Shown here: in pieces, positions 8,692 through 20,300 of the stretch | Position numbering within the stretch: position 1 is the first letter of the stretch | Layout: every line of letters starts with the position of its first letter | Source of the DNA: Anaerolineae bacterium | Lineage (GTDB): Bacteria; Chloroflexota; Anaerolineae; Aggregatilineales; JAFGMM01 | Direction: 5' to 3' | Length of the DNA: 64,000 bases | NCBI GenBank assembly: GCA_027494055.1 | Contig: JAOSJO010000023.1 | Coordinates: 124,001-188,000 of the forward strand | Program-made: the position numbers and the translations under genes | The notes under the pieces: model-generated | Told to the model about the DNA's origin: nothing | The model's input: only the letters and a program-made list of their open reading frames with translations | Databases searched by the model: none

Positions 8692-11306
8692 ATGCGCGAC
8701 TGGCAACTTGCGGCGGACGGACCGCTCGCCCTGCGGCTGGCCGCCGACGTGCGCCTGGGCGACACGGACTACGCCGACGACCAGATCTGGGAGCTGGTCC
8801 TGGGCGGGGGCAGCGACCCCGCGCTGGCCCTGCAAACGCAGTACGGCGGGCGCTGCAAGGTGGCGCGCGTCATCCCCACGCTGGTCATCGGCGCGCGCAA
8901 CATCGTCAAGGCGCAGGGCTACGCGCAAAGGCCGGTGGTGCGCGCTTTCGCGCCCAACTACCTCCGGGTGACGGCCAGGCCCCTGACCGACCTCGACCTC
9001 ACCGCCGAGTTCTGGGCCATGGACTCGCACGCCGTGGGCTGCCGCTGGACGTTCACCAACGAGAGCGATGCGCCGGTAGACCTCCATGCCGAGCTTGCCG
9101 CAGCGGTGACGGGCCTCGATGACCGGGAGGTGAAGGTCAGCCTCGTGGTGCTGGAGAGCGCCTCGCCGGTGCTCCGGGTGGACCGCCTGAAGAACATCAC
9201 CCCCGTCCTTGCCATGGAGGGCGCGCGCATGGCGCTCAAGGGCGCGCGCCTCAGCCGTGCGCTGCGCGTGCCCGCCGGCGGGCGCGCCTCGGTGCGCTGG
9301 ATTCACGCCGGCATGGGTCACATCGTGGACGCCATCGGCGCCATCAACTACTGGCTCTTCGACGTGGATTGGGATGCGGCGTTTGCCGAGATCGCCGCGC
9401 TCAACTTGAGCACGCCCGACATCCAGACCGGCGACCCGGAGTGGGACGCGGCCATCGCGTTTGCCTACAAGGTCGCGCTCCAGTCCCACGTCGGCCCGAC
9501 CGGCGATCTCCCACACCCTTCGTTCATTTTCACGCGGATTCCGTCACGGGGCTACAGCCCAAAGGGCGACGGCAGCGACCACAACTGGCAGTGGGGCGGG
9601 CAGGTCGCGACCGAGGCCTACGTCAACCTGCCGGCGATCGCGCCGGCCGCGCCCGAACTGGCGAAAGGCATCATCCGCAACTGGCTGGCCGTGCGCGAGC
9701 CGGACGGCTGGATCGACTGGAAGCCGGGCCTGGGCGGCCAGCGCAACGGCCGGCTGTGCATCCCGCTGCTCGCGACCATCGCGTGGATGCTCTACGAGTA
9801 CGACGAGGACCGCGATTTCATCACCGAGGTCTTCCCTGGCCTGCTCAGCTTCTTCGAGCGCTGGTTCGCTGCCGATATGGACCGCGACGGCGACGGGTTC
9901 CCCGAATGGCAGGACACCAGCCACTCGGCATTCGACGACTGCCCCACCTTCGTGCGCTGGCGGCGGTGGGGCCAGGGCGCCGACATCCGCAAGTACGAGT
10001 GCCCTGACCTGGGCGCGTATCTCTACCGCGAGGCGCGCAGCCTGCGCGAAATGGCCGTCCTACTCGGTCGGGACGACGCGCGCGGCGCGCTCGACGCGCG
10101 CATGACGCACCTCGGCGGCCTGATCAACGCGATGTGGCGCGACGCGACAGGCTGCTACCACTACCAGGACCGCGACTCGGGCGTGACGACGCCCGGCGTC
10201 GTGGTGGGGCGCTGCAAGGGCAACGAGGAACTCATCGCCGCGCTGCGCCTGGAAAACCCCAACCGCGCCTTGATCCGGATCACCGGCGGCGTTGACCACG
10301 CCCCCACCGTGACCGCGTTCATCACCGGCGTGGATCACAACGGCGCTGAGGTGGAGGAACTGATCGAGCCGGCCAGCTTCTACTGGTACCGGGGTTTTGG
10401 CACGGCCACCAGCCGCTACATCTACCAGCAGATCGACGCCGTGCGCCTCGAGGGCCTCAGCCGCGTGTATGATGTCGAGGTGCACACCGTCGATAGCACC
10501 CGCATCGACCAGACCCTGCTGCTGCCGCTGTGGGCGGGGCTACCGGGTCGCGACCGCGCCGAGGCCATGGTGCGCAACCTCATCACGAACCCCGATCACT
10601 TCTGGCGCCCCTTCGGGATGCCCAACTGCCCGGCCTCCGACCCCAACTACGATTCCTCCAACCGCGAGGGCAGCGGCGGTGTGTGGATGATGTGGAACAC
10701 CATGCTCGGCGAGGCGCTGCTCGACTACGGCTACGTCGCGGAGTCGGCGACGCTGTTCAGCCGGATTATGGCCGCGCAACTGCACACCCTCAAGACGGAG
10801 AAGGCGTTCCGCGAAGCCTACAACGCCGACGCGCCGGAGGGCCTCGGCGACGTTGACCACATCAGGGGCGTGACGCCGCTCCACTGGCTGATGCGCCTCA
10901 TCGGGGTGCGGATCGTCTCGCTGCGCAAGGTCTGGACCGGCGGGCGCTACGCGCTCCCCTGGCCGGTGACGGTCACGCATCGCGGCGTTACGGTGACGCG
11001 CTCTGCGGCGCAGACGACCGTCGAATTCCCTCCGGGACGGTGCTCCGTCTCACTGACGACACGTGGCAGGCCGTGGAAGACCCGCATCCGCCCGAACCGC
11101 CGCCGCCCCAGGCAGTGGAGGCCGCGCCGCAGCCGGCCGCTGCTGGAGCCGCCGGGTCCGTGCGGCGGTACGCGCCGCCGCGCGACCCATCACGCACGGT
11201 GCGCGTCCCGGTCAACAATGCGGCGGACAACGCCGCTCCGGAGAGCGGCGCCCGGAGAGGGCGAAAGCGGCGCTCCAGAGCGCGGCACGGAAGACGGCGG
11301 CGCTGA
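8692..11306 (+). CDS. Six-hairpin (alpha/alpha)6 glycosidase-like protein, one frameshift
   Basis: Large cytoplasmic protein resembling the GH63/GH37-like six-hairpin glycosidases. It has an N-terminal beta-rich domain (residues 1-240). A helical barrel follows, with WQWGGQVATEAYVNLPAIA, DGWIDWKPGLGGQRNGR, ADMDRDGDGFPEWQDTSHSA and SSNREGSGGVWMMWNTMLGE. Acidic residues in WIDW and PEWQD are candidates for catalysis. Near 11036 the frame breaks. One extra G in a GGG run gives TVLRLTDDTWQAVEDPHPPE and a Pro/Ala-rich tail ending in a very basic run (RRGRKRRSRARHGRRRR) at 11306. Without the correction a longer, compositionally odd tail would run to 11370. No signal peptide is seen. The substrate is unknown. 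Confidence 0.75.
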
Positions 11307-11410
11307 GGAAGCGACTCCCGACGCGCCCGATCACACACCGGACGCCGGGCCAACCGGCGGCGAAGCGTAGAGGCCAGCCGCCGTCACGCCAGAACTGAGG
11401 CAGCAGGGCA

Positions 11411-12420
11411 ATGGCCGTGGAGGCAGATCGACAGGCCGAACTGGAATTCGTCTTTCACGCCACCAGCAACGGCATCGTCATCACCGACGCCGGGGGCAGG
11501 ATCGTGCTTGTTAACCCGGCCTTCGCGCACATGCTGCGCCTGGCCGCAGAGGACTGCATCGACCGCACGCCGCAAGACGCCCTCAAGCAGCGCGAGCTTG
11601 TTGACCTGCTGACGAAGCGGGGCGAGCACACCGCCAGCGTGCGCCTGCCGAAGAAGCGCCTCGCCGTCTGCATGGCGACCGACCTTCCCGGCGGGGGGCG
11701 CGTGGCGGTCCTGCAGGACGTGACCGAGCAGCAAGACCTCGAATCGCGGCGCGAGGCGCTGGTCACGGCCATCGCGCACGACCTGCGCAACCCGATCTCG
11801 GCCATCGGCGGCTTCGCCGACCTGGTCGCCCGCTCCGGCGCGCTCACCGCGCAGCAGGAGAAGTACCTCGACCGCGTGCGGCAGACCGCCGCCAAGCTCA
11901 ACAAGATCATCCTCCCCCTGGTTGACCTGGCGTGGATCGAGGCCGGGATGCCGCTCCGCCACGAGCCGTGCCGCCTCGGCGTGCTGATTCACGAGGCGGT
12001 GGGCCGGCTCGCCGACATGGCCCGCGAGAAGCGGATCACCATCGCCATCTCGACCCAGGAGCCGATGCCCGTCGTCATGGGCGACCCCGACCGGCTCCTC
12101 GAAGCCGTCTACAACCTGCTCCACAACGCGATTCTCTATTCCCCCACCGAGGTAACCGTCGCCGTGCACGCCTACCAGCAGGACGAGGAGGTCGTCTGCA
12201 CCGTCGCCGACCCTGGGCCGGGCATCCCCGAGGTGGAACTGGACCTGATCTTCGACCGGCTGTACCGCTCCTCCGACGAGGCAGTGCGCGACCTGCCGGG
12301 CGGCGGCCTGGGCTTGACGGTCGCGCGGACGATTGTCGAGCGCCACGGGGGAAAATCTGGGCAGAGAGCGACTACGGGCGCGGGAGCGTGTTCACGTTCA
12401 TCCTGCCCAGCGCGCGCTGA
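11411..12420 (+). CDS. Soluble PAS-domain sensor histidine kinase, one frameshift
   Basis: Two-component sensor without membrane segments, so it reads a cytoplasmic signal. A PAS domain (about 10-110: EFVFHATSNGIVITDAGGRI) leads into the dimerisation helix with the phospho-acceptor His in AIAHDLRNPISAIGGFADLV. The ATPase follows, with NLLHNAILYSP (N box), VADPGPGIP (G1) and GGGLGLTVARTIVERHGG (G2). Just after the G2 box, near 12350, the frame breaks in a G run. Adding one base restores KIWAESDYGRGSVFTFILPS and a stop at 12420. No response regulator is adjacent; the partner must be elsewhere. The gene converges with the AMMECR1 gene, 13 bases away. Confidence 0.88.
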
Positions 12421-12433
12421 GCGCCGGCGAGGG

Positions 12434-13036
12434 CTACGCGCCTTGCAGCTCCGCCTCGCTCCACGCGACCGCCTGGTAGGTCTCAACCGCCATCTCGCCG
12501 CTCCGCCAGGCGTCGGGCGGCAGGCCCATCTTCTGGCACAGCATCTCCAGGAAACAGTGCGGCTCAGGCACGCGCTCCCACACCTGCGGCAGGAACGTCG
12601 CCCGGCGCAGGCCCTGGCGCAGGATCACGCCGTCGATGCCAGGGCGCAGCCCGGCAACCAGGTCACTCGGCGACGTGTACGCGAGCGGCTGCGGCTCTGA
12701 GAGCACCGAAATCTCGATGTCCAGCAGGCCGACCTCCTCCGGCGTGACCGGCGGGAACCGGGGGTCTTCGAAGGCGGTCTGCACCGCCGTCCGGCTGACC
12801 TCTTCGGCCAGCGGGCGCTGCGGGAGCAGGTTGCCGGTGCAGCCGCGCAGCGCGCCAGCGATGTGCAGCGTCACAAAACACGCCGCCGGTTTCCGGAGCG
12901 CGGTCGGCAGTGTGTCAAGTTGAATCTCCGGGGGCTGCTCGCGGCTGGCGGCGGCGGTGATGGCCTGGCGCGCAATGCGGAGGAGCTGTTGCTTCTCAGC
13001 GGTTGTAAAAACAGAATCGGTTGTTTGTTGGTGCAT
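12434..13036 (-). CDS. amrA: AMMECR1-domain protein (AmmeMemoRadiSam system protein A)
   Basis: The 200-residue protein is a full AMMECR1 domain: ACFVTLHIAGALRGCTGNL, FEDPRFPPVTPEEV, IEISVLSEPQPL and HCFLEMLCQKMGLPPDAW. In bacteria this domain is often found next to a Memo-like protein and a radical SAM enzyme (the AmmeMemoRadiSam set); neither is visible here, so it may act alone or the partners are elsewhere. Its molecular function is unknown; family genetics suggest modification of a small molecule or RNA. The length is normal for a stand-alone AMMECR1 protein. Confidence 0.88.
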   Translation of the reverse strand: MHQQTTDSVFTTAEKQQLLRIARQAITAAASREQPPEIQLDTLPTALRKPAACFVTLHIAGALRGCTGNLLPQRPLAEEVSRTAVQTAFEDPRFPPVTPEEVGLLDIEISVLSEPQPLAYTSPSDLVAGLRPGIDGVILRQGLRRATFLPQVWERVPEPHCFLEMLCQKMGLPPDAWRSGEMAVETYQAVAWSEAELQGA

Positions 13037-13163
13037 GGGCCTTCTCCGTCGTCAGGCCACTTTGTGTAATCTTAGACCCTTGCCGGACTCCCGTCAAGCG
13101 CACTGCACGCGGGGATAGCAGGACACAGTCCAGGAGTGGAGATACACGCACCAACGACTCGTA

Positions 13164-13246
13164 GCACGAAAGCACGAAAGATGCGAAGTCACGAAAAGGT
13201 AGGGCGCACGTTTCGCGCTTTCGCACCTTTCGTGTCTTCGTGTTTC
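13164..13246. repeat. Imperfect inverted repeat built from CACGAAAG units
   Basis: The 390-base gap 13037-13426 holds this element. The left arm contains GCACGAAAGCACGAAAG, ATGCGAAG and TCACGAAAAG. The right arm contains GCGCTTTCGCACCTTTCGTG and TCTTCGTG. The arms can fold back on one another with several mismatches and form a long imperfect hairpin. The rest of the gap holds the promoter at 13352-13380 and nothing else I can name. Confidence 0.5.
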
Positions 13247-13351
13247 CAATCTGCGCTGCCTCCCAGGCCTCTTCATGCAGTGGCGCGTGGAGAATTGGGG
13301 ATTTTTCTGATACCGGGTTGGCGCTTTCGCCCATTGAGGCGCGCGCGTGGG

Positions 13352-13380
13352 TTGATTACAATAGTACCAGGTCATATAAG
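13352..13380 (+). promoter_or_regulatory. Sigma-70-type promoter for the 13427 membrane protein
   Basis: TTGATT, a 17-base spacer and TATAAG. The predicted start of transcription is about 40 bases before the ATG, which has a GGAGG site. Confidence 0.5.
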
Positions 13381-13426
13381 ATCAAAATGACACGCATTGC
13401 CCGCAAATACCCATCCGGAGGTTTCC

Positions 13427-14153
13427 ATGTCAAGCAGCCTGCTGATCTCGCTTGCCACCACGGTGATCACTGCTGTCTTTGCGCTGATGGTCTTCGCCCG
13501 CTACCTCACCAAGCGGCGCTGGTACCTCCTCGCGTGGAGCGTGGGGCTTGCGCTCTTCAGCCTGGGCACGGCGGCACAGGTCGTCCTCTTCGACCAATTC
13601 AGCGAACTCTGGTTCAAGCTCTGGTATTGGGCCGGCGCGCTCGTGGTCGCACCCTGGCTGGGGCAGGGCACTGTCTTCCTGCTGGTGCGCAAGGGCAACC
13701 GGGCGTGGATCAGCTTCTGGTTCGTGGCGGGCATGAGCGCGCTCAGCCTGGCCGTCATCCTCGGCGCGGGCGTCGCCCCGAACGCCTACCAGCCGGGCGT
13801 TGACCTGAGCGCCCAGTTCGGCGACATCTTCACCGCCACCGGCGCGGAAAAGACGGTGCGCACGGTCCTCGCGATTGTGCTGAACACCTACGGCACCGTT
13901 CTCCTCGTCGGCGGGGCCGTGTATTCCGCATACCTGTTCTGGCGCAAGCGCGTGCTGCTGCACCGCGTTGTCGGGAACGTGTTCATTGCAGCGGGGGGCT
14001 GCTGCCCGCCCTGGGCGGCACGCTTATCCTGCTTGGGAACCCGGACCTCAAATACCTGGGGCAGTTGGCGGGCAGCGTCCTCCTGTTCGCCGGCTTCTTG
14101 ATCGCCACGCAGGCGATCTCGCTGCCGGCCCGCCAGCCGGCGGCGGCCAAGTA
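13427..14153 (+). CDS. Polytopic membrane protein of unknown function, one frameshift
   Basis: About 241 residues with six or seven hydrophobic segments, starting LLISLATTVITAVFALMVFA and including WLGQGTVFLLVR and VLLVGGAVYSAYLFW. A soluble loop at about 125-145 follows YQPGVDL. Near 13993 the frame breaks in a run of six or seven G. One added G gives GGLLPALGGTLILLGNPDLK, another membrane helix and a Pro/Ala-rich tail ending at 14153. Without it the C-terminus is hydrophilic and unlike the rest. The start ATG has GGAGG at six bases. No recognisable enzymatic motif; function unknown. Confidence 0.75.
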
Positions 14154-14248
14154 GCGGCGGCGCTGCGCGTCGCCACCGAGTACCCTGACCGGCCGGCACA
14201 CGCCGGCCGGTCCGCGCGGCGTTTCCGCGCGATTCCGCCGGCAAACCG

Positions 14249-14257
14249 TGCTATACT
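14249..14257 (+). promoter_or_regulatory. Extended -10 promoter (TGCTATACT) for the M55 peptidase
   Basis: TG-C-TATACT without a clear -35 box, about 50 bases before the ATG at 14310. The same nine bases occur before the glycosyltransferase at 61190, and TGCTATAAT occurs before dnaE. Confidence 0.4.
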
Positions 14258-14309
14258 CTCCACCGTCATGCACCGATAATGATCTATTCCCCAACGAAAG
14301 GGCACGAAA

Positions 14310-15126
14310 ATGCGCGTCTACATCTCCGTCGATATCGAGGGCGTCGCCAACGTCGTGGACGAGAAAGATGGCTGGGAGCGCGGCATCGAGTACGAGAAGG
14401 CGCGCCGCTGGATGACGGCTGAGGCCAACGCCGCCGTCGAGGGCGCGCTGGCCGGCGGCGCGACCGAAATCGTGATGGCCGACTCGCACGGCCCGATGAT
14501 CAACCTCATCCCCGACGACCTGCACCCGGACGTGCAACTCATTCGCGGGCAGAGCCGCGCCGGCTGCATGGTGGAAGGAATCGAAACCGGCGACTTTGGC
14601 GCGGTGATGTTTGTCGGCTACCACGCGATGGCGGGCACGGGCGCTTCCCCGCTGGCGCACTCTTTCTCCGGGGACGTGGCCGCCATGCAGCTGAACGGCA
14701 TCGCCGTCGGCGAGATGGGCTACAACGCGGCCTACGCCGGCCACTTCGGCGCCCCGGTCGCGCTGGTCACCGGCGACGACAAAGCTGGCTGCCGAGGTCG
14801 CCGCGCTCCTGCCCTGGGCCGAGACGGCAATCGTCAAGTATGGCATCAACTACGTGTCTGCGCGCAACCTCTCGCCGCAGAAGGCGCAGCAGCGCATCCG
14901 CGAGAGCGCGCAGCGCGCTGTCGAACGCGCCCGCAACGGGGAGATGCGCCCGCTCACGCTTGAGACGCCGATCCGCTTCGAGGTGGCGTTCAAGTCGCCC
15001 AAGTGCGCGGACCGCGCCGGCGTGGTCCCCGGCGCGGAACGGACCGGCGGCGCGGCGCTCGCCTACACCGGCGCGGACATGGTTGAGGTCAACCGCGCGT
15101 GGGTGGCGATGATGCGCCTGTCGTGA
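14310..15126 (+). CDS. M55 family D-aminopeptidase (DppA-like), one frameshift
   Basis: Zinc-dependent aminopeptidase of the DppA fold, which releases N-terminal D-amino acids from short peptides. The metal-binding Asp/Glu pair is in the start MRVYISVDIEGVANVV. Other family motifs are MADSHGPMINL, LIRGQSRAGCMVEG and FVGYHAMAGT. Near 14784 the frame shifts: removing one A from AAAG restores DDKLAAEVAALLPWAETA and a continuous protein to 15126. Total length of about 271 aa matches DppA. AAAGGG lies at a suitable distance from the ATG. No peptide transporter is adjacent, so a role in peptide or cell-wall recycling is only inferred. Confidence 0.85.
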
Positions 15127-15138
15127 GCCGCATTGTCC

Positions 15139-15188
15139 CTACGAATTCACCCGCGACTTCAGCCGCGGGAACCATAAGGTGAACAGAT
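15139..15188 (+). repeat. REP-like palindromic repeat
   Basis: About 50 bases with the core CCCGCGACTTCAGCCGCGGG, a short stem with a TTCA loop, between CTACGAATT and ACCATAAGGTGAACAGAT. It matches the copy at 28221-28272 over nearly its whole length. It lies between two unrelated genes. Confidence 0.75.
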
Positions 15189-15240
15189 ACCTCCCTGACA
15201 ACTCGTAGCATCTGTTTTCCACCCTGTAAGGAGGACTCGC

Positions 15241-16223
15241 ATGGAATACCGGCAGCTTGGCCGCACCGACATGAAGGTGTCCGTCATCAGCTTTGGGGCG
15301 TGGGCCATCGGCGGGGCGTGGGGTCCCGTGCGCGACGAAGAGAGCATCGAAGCGCTCCACAAGGCCATCGACCTGGGCGTCAACTTCATCGATACCGCCG
15401 ACGTCTATGGCGATGGGCGCAGCGAGCAGTTGATCGCCAGGGTGCTCAAGGCGCGCAGCGAGCAGGTCTACGTCGCGACCAAGGCGGGGCGCCGCCTCGA
15501 CCCGCACGTGTCCGAAGGCTACAACCTCGCCAACCTCAGCCGCTTCGTCGAGCGCAGCCTGAAGAACCTCGAAACCGAGGCGCTTGACCTGCTCCAGATG
15601 CACTGCCCGCCCACCGCAGCCTACTACAGCGACGAGATGTACGACGCGCTGGAGACGCTGCAGCAGCAGGGCAAAATCCGCTACTACGGCGTCAGCGTGG
15701 AGAAGATCGAAGAGGCGCTGGAGGCGGCGAAGCGGCCCGGCGTGCAGAGCGTGCAGATCATCTTCAACATGTTCCGCCTCCGCCCTGCCGACGAGTTCTT
15801 CCCGACGGCGAAGGAAAAGCAGGTGGGCATCCTGGCGCGCGTGCCGCTCGCGAGCGGCCTGCTCACCGGCAAGTTCACCCGCGAGAGCCGGTTCGCTGCC
15901 AACGATCACCGCCGCTACAACCGGCACGGAGAGTCTTTCGACAAGGGCGAGACCTTCTCCGGCGTGGACTACGAGACCGGCCTGGACGCAGTGGAGCGCT
16001 GGCGCGGCTCAAGCCCGAAGGCGCGACGATGGCGCAGTTCGCGCTCCGCTGGATCACGACGTTCGACGCGGTGACGTGCGCCATCCCCGGCGCGAAGCGC
16101 GCCCAACAGGCCCGCGACAACGTCAGCGCGGCGGACTTCCCGCCGCTGAGCCAGGAGGTCATGGACGGCGTGCGGGCGATTTACGACAGGTACACCCGCG
16201 AGCAGGTTCACCATCTCTGGTAG
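15241..16223 (+). CDS. Aldo/keto reductase, one frameshift
   Basis: NADPH-dependent carbonyl reductase with a TIM-barrel fold. The start MEYRQLGRTDMKVSVISFG, the catalytic Asp/Tyr segment IDTADVYGDGRSE, the Lys in VATKAG and the DLLQMHCP segment (His position) are all present. The later RVPLASGLLTGKFTRESRF is typical of the AKR11/12-like group. Near 15995 the frame breaks. One added G gives EALARLKPEGATMAQFALRW, followed by AIPGAKRAQQARDN, the cofactor-binding end of the family. Full length of about 327 aa is normal. The ATG has AAGGAGG upstream. Substrate unknown. Confidence 0.87.
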
Positions 16224-16283
16224 TCTCCGCGAGCGGCGCGGGCTGCCGCGCCGCTCGTCCGCATCAACAAAGGGGAAACCCCT

Positions 16284-17101
16284 GTGAAACCACATCATGT
16301 GAGGCGCATCGCCGGGCTTCTGATCGCCAGCCTCCTCCTGAGCGGCTGCGTGGTCCTCGACGAGATGGCGTTTGCGCGTGCACTCCTCCGCGACGGCGGC
16401 CTCCGCGCCGTGTTCGCCGCCGATCATGACCTGGACGCGCAGGATACGGAAGTCGTCACGACCATCATCGAAAGCCGGCTGGGCGGCCTGGGCCTGAGCG
16501 AATACCGGGTGCGCCCGGTCGATGGCCGGCGCTTCGTCGTGGAGCTGGTCGGCGTGGCCGACCAGGAACTCGTGCTCGCCACAGTCGAGCACACGGGCCT
16601 ACTGGAGTTCGTCGCTTTTGGCTACGACGCGCTGCCGGTTGACACGGTCGTGCGCACCGACTGCCACACGGCGGGCGGCGCGTGCCTCGCGGCGGGCGAG
16701 GCCGGCGCGCCGGCCAGTGAAACGGCTGACGAAGCGCCCGGACCCGTCTACCACACCGTCATGACCGGGAGCGCCCTCAGCGATGCCGCGCCAGTCGCCC
16801 CGATGCATCGGCCAGGCGGACAGACTGGTCAGTGGAGATCATATTCACGCCCGAAGGCCAGGCGATCTTCAGCGACTACACCGCCTCCCACATCGGCGAG
16901 GTGCTCGGCATCGTCATCGACGGCAGAGTCATCACCGCGCCCAGGATTCAACAGGCGATTACTGTGGAGCGTGTCTTGCTCACGGGCAGCTTCACCGACG
17001 AGGAGGCGCGCGTCCTGGCGATCCAGTTGCGCTACGGCGCGCTGCCGGTGCCGCTCGCGCTGGAGTCGGTCGAGGTCTTCGCACCTGCGGAGGCGGAGTA
17101 G
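16284..17101 (+). CDS. SecD-like periplasmic-domain lipoprotein, one frameshift
   Basis: A lipoprotein (LLIASLLLSGCVVLDE) whose mature part resembles the first periplasmic domain of SecD but has none of its membrane helices. Compare IIESRLGGLGLSEYRVRPVD, ATVEHTGLLEFVAFGY, PGPVYHTVMTGSALSDA and then IIFTPEGQAIFSDYTASHIG, ALAIQ/VLAIQLRYGALPVPL. The SecD at 32505-33987 has the same order, including the unusual linker with TDC and PGGAC. The frame breaks near 16800; one extra C in a CCCC run joins the halves. It ends at about 271 residues. It may have arisen by truncation of a secD copy. A role near the translocon is inference. Confidence 0.75.
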
Positions 17102-17194
17102 CGGGTGCAGGCTGAGGGCGCGAGCGGCGCAACCTTAAAAGAACCGACACTTTAAGCTAAGCCGCCCGCTCTCGCCCGGCAGCGTCGGGCCGGC

Positions 17195-17205
17195 TGTGCT
17201 ATAAT
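17195..17205 (+). promoter_or_regulatory. Perfect extended -10 promoter for dnaE
   Basis: TGTGCTATAAT matches the extended -10 consensus (TRTGnTATAAT) exactly and has no obvious -35 box. Transcription would begin about 105 bases upstream of the ATG at 17315. The rest of the gap 17102-17314 shows nothing else. Confidence 0.5.
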
Positions 17206-17314
17206 CAACCTGAAGCACTCGAATGCCTGTTCTATGCGCGCGGGTGAACCGCCGGTTCGCCCCAACACATCCGACCCCCCAACATCAAAAACGCTTTCAG
17301 GGGAATGGCAACTG

Positions 17315-20300
17315 ATGGCCGACTCGTTTGTACACCTGCACGTGCACACGGAATACTCGCTGCTCGATGGCCTGAGCAAGATCAAAAAGCTCGTGGGGCG
17401 CGCCGCCGACTACGACATGCCGGCGCTGGGCATCACCGATCACGGGACCATGTTCGGCGTGATCGACTTCTACCGCGCGTGCAAGGCGGCCGGCATCAAG
17501 CCCATCATCGGCGTCGAGGCGTACATGGCCCCGCGCCGCATGACCGACCGGGACCCGCAACGCGACGCAAAGGCCTATCACCTGCTGCTGCTCGCCAAGG
17601 ACCAGGTCGGCTACCAGAACCTGCTCAAGATCGCCAGCGCCTCCCAACTGGAAGGGTTCTACTACCGCCCCCGCATCGATAAGGACTTTCTCGCCGCTCA
17701 CAGCGACGGCCTGATCGCCACGTCGGGCTGTCTCGCCGCCGAAATCCCGCGCCTGGTGGACGAGGGCCGCGAGAAAGAGGCGCGCGATCTGATTGGGTGG
17801 TACCAGGACGTGTTCGGGCCGGACCGCTACTACCTGGAACTGCAACAGCACGACATCCCGACGCTGAATACCCTCAACCGGTGGCTGGTCGAGAACGGCA
17901 AGCGCGCCGGGGTGCCGCTGCTGGCGACGAACGACGTGCACTACGTCGATGCCGAGGATCACAGCGTGCAAGATGTCCTCCTCTGCATCGGCACCGGCAA
18001 TGTGGTCCAGGAACCCGACCGGATGCGCATGAGCGACCCCAGCTACCACCTGCGCAGCCCGGCAGAGATGTTGGCGCTCTTCCGCGACGTGCCGGAGGCG
18101 CTGACCAACAGGCTGCGCATCGCCGAAATGTGCGACGTGGATCTGGAGAACAAGGGCTACCACCTGCCCAACTTCCCCGTGCCGGGAAGGCTACGACGCC
18201 CAAAGCTACCTCCGCCACCTGTGCGAAGAGGGCCTGCGCCGGCGCTACGGCGCGCGCGCCGACGACCCGGCGATGAAGGCGCGCCTCGACAACGAACTGA
18301 ACATCATCCACAACATGGGGTTCGACACGTACTTCCTCATCGTGTGGGACCTGTGCGACTTCGCGCACCGGCGCGACATTTGGTGGAACGTGCGCGGGAG
18401 CGGCGCGGGGTCGCTGGTGGCGTACAGCCTGGGCGTCACGAACCTGGACCCGCTGCGCAATAAGCTGCTTTTCGAGCGCTTCCTCAACCCTGGGCGCGTC
18501 ACCATGCCCGACATCGACCTCGACTACCCCGACGACCGCCGCCACGAGATGATCGAATACACCGTGCAGAAGTACGGCAGCGAGCAGGTGGCGCAGATCA
18601 TCACGTTTGGGACGCTCGGCGCGCGCGCTGCCGTGCGCGACGTGGGGCGCGCGCTTGACATCCCCCAGCCGGAGGTTGACCGGCTCGCGCGCATGATCCC
18701 CAACATCCCCGGCAAGCCCATGCCGCTTGCCGAGGCCGTTGCGGACATCCCCGACCTGAAGGCCGCCTACGAGGGCGAGGCGCACATCCGCAACCTGCTT
18801 GAGACGGCGATGAAGGTGGAGGGCGTGACGCGCCACGCCTCCACGCACGCGGCGGGTGTCATCATTGGCGATAAGCCGCTGGTCGAGTACCTCCCGCTGC
18901 ACCGCCCCACCAAAGGCGGCGGCAGCGGCGGCACCGGCGACGACCTGATCGGCGTCACCACGCAGTTCGACATGGAAACCTGCGAGTCCATCGGCCTGCT
19001 CAAGGTGGACTTCCTGGGGCTGAGCACGCTGACCATCATGCGCAAGGCGTGCAACCTGATCGAACAGCACGACGGCGTCAAATACACGCTCGACACGATC
19101 CCCTACCTGCACGACAACGCAGACGCGGCGGGGCAGCGCAAGCTCGACGAGGCGTTTGCAATGTTGGGGCGCGGCGAGGTCGTGGGCGTGTTCCAACTCG
19201 AAGGCGGAGGGATGCGCCGCACCGTGATGGAACTGAAGCCCAAGCGGTTCGAGCACATCATCGCCGTGATCTCGCTCTACCGCCCCGGCCCGATGGAGCA
19301 GATTCCGCACTACATCGCGCGCATGTACGGGCAGGAGAAGATCACGTACCATCACCCCGCGCTGGAGCCGATCCTGGCGGAGACCTTCGGCATCATCGTC
19401 TACCAAGAGCAGATCATGCAGATCGCCTCGGAGCTGTTCGGATACGAGCTGGGCGAGGCCGACCTGATGCGCCGCGCCGTCTCTAAGAAGAAGAAAGAAG
19501 CGCTGATGGAGCACAAACAGCGCTTCATCGAGCGCGGGCCAGAGCGCGGCGTCAGCGCCGACATCGCGGAGATGATTTTCGACGACATCGAGTTCTTTGC
19601 GCGCTACGGCTTCAACAAGGCCCACGCCGCCGACTACGCCGTCATCACCTGCCAGACCGCGTACCTCAAGTGTCACTACCCCATCGAGTACATGACGGCG
19701 CTGCTCACGGTCGAGCAGCACAACACCGAGAAGATCGGCCTGCTCGTGGCGGAGTGCCGCCGCATGGGCATCGAGGTCGCGCCCCCTGACATCAACGCGA
19801 GCGCGCGCGACTTCACCATTGAGGCCGGGCCGGACGGGAAGCGCTGCATCCGTTTCGGGCTGGAAGCGATCAAGAACGTGGGCGGCGGCCCGGTGGAGAC
19901 CATCCTGCAGGCGCGGGGCGACCGCCCGTTCACCGACCTGGACGACTTCTGCCGCCGCGTCGATCTGCGCCAGGTGCAGCGGCGCGCGCTGGAATGCCTG
20001 ATCAAAGTGGGCGCGCTGGAGCAGTTCGGCAACCGGGTGCAGTTGCTCGCCGTCATCGAGCGGATGCTCGGCTTCAGCGCCAGCATCCACCGGGCGCGCG
20101 ACGTGGGCCAGATGAGCCTTTTCGGCGAGGCGACCGGCGTCCACCTCAACGCCGAGGATTCCCTGTTGAGCAACCTCCCGGAGGTGGAAGCGCCCAACCA
20201 GCGCGAAGTCCTCAACTGGGAGAAAGAGCTGGTCGGCGTGTACGTCACCGCGCACCCGCTTGACTCGGTGATGTCGGAGATTCCCGATGTCGTCACGCAC

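Noticed and set aside
17874..18190. Programmed frameshift in dnaE
   Set aside because: No slippery heptamer or pseudoknot-like context; the shift is one of many similar indels in G runs.
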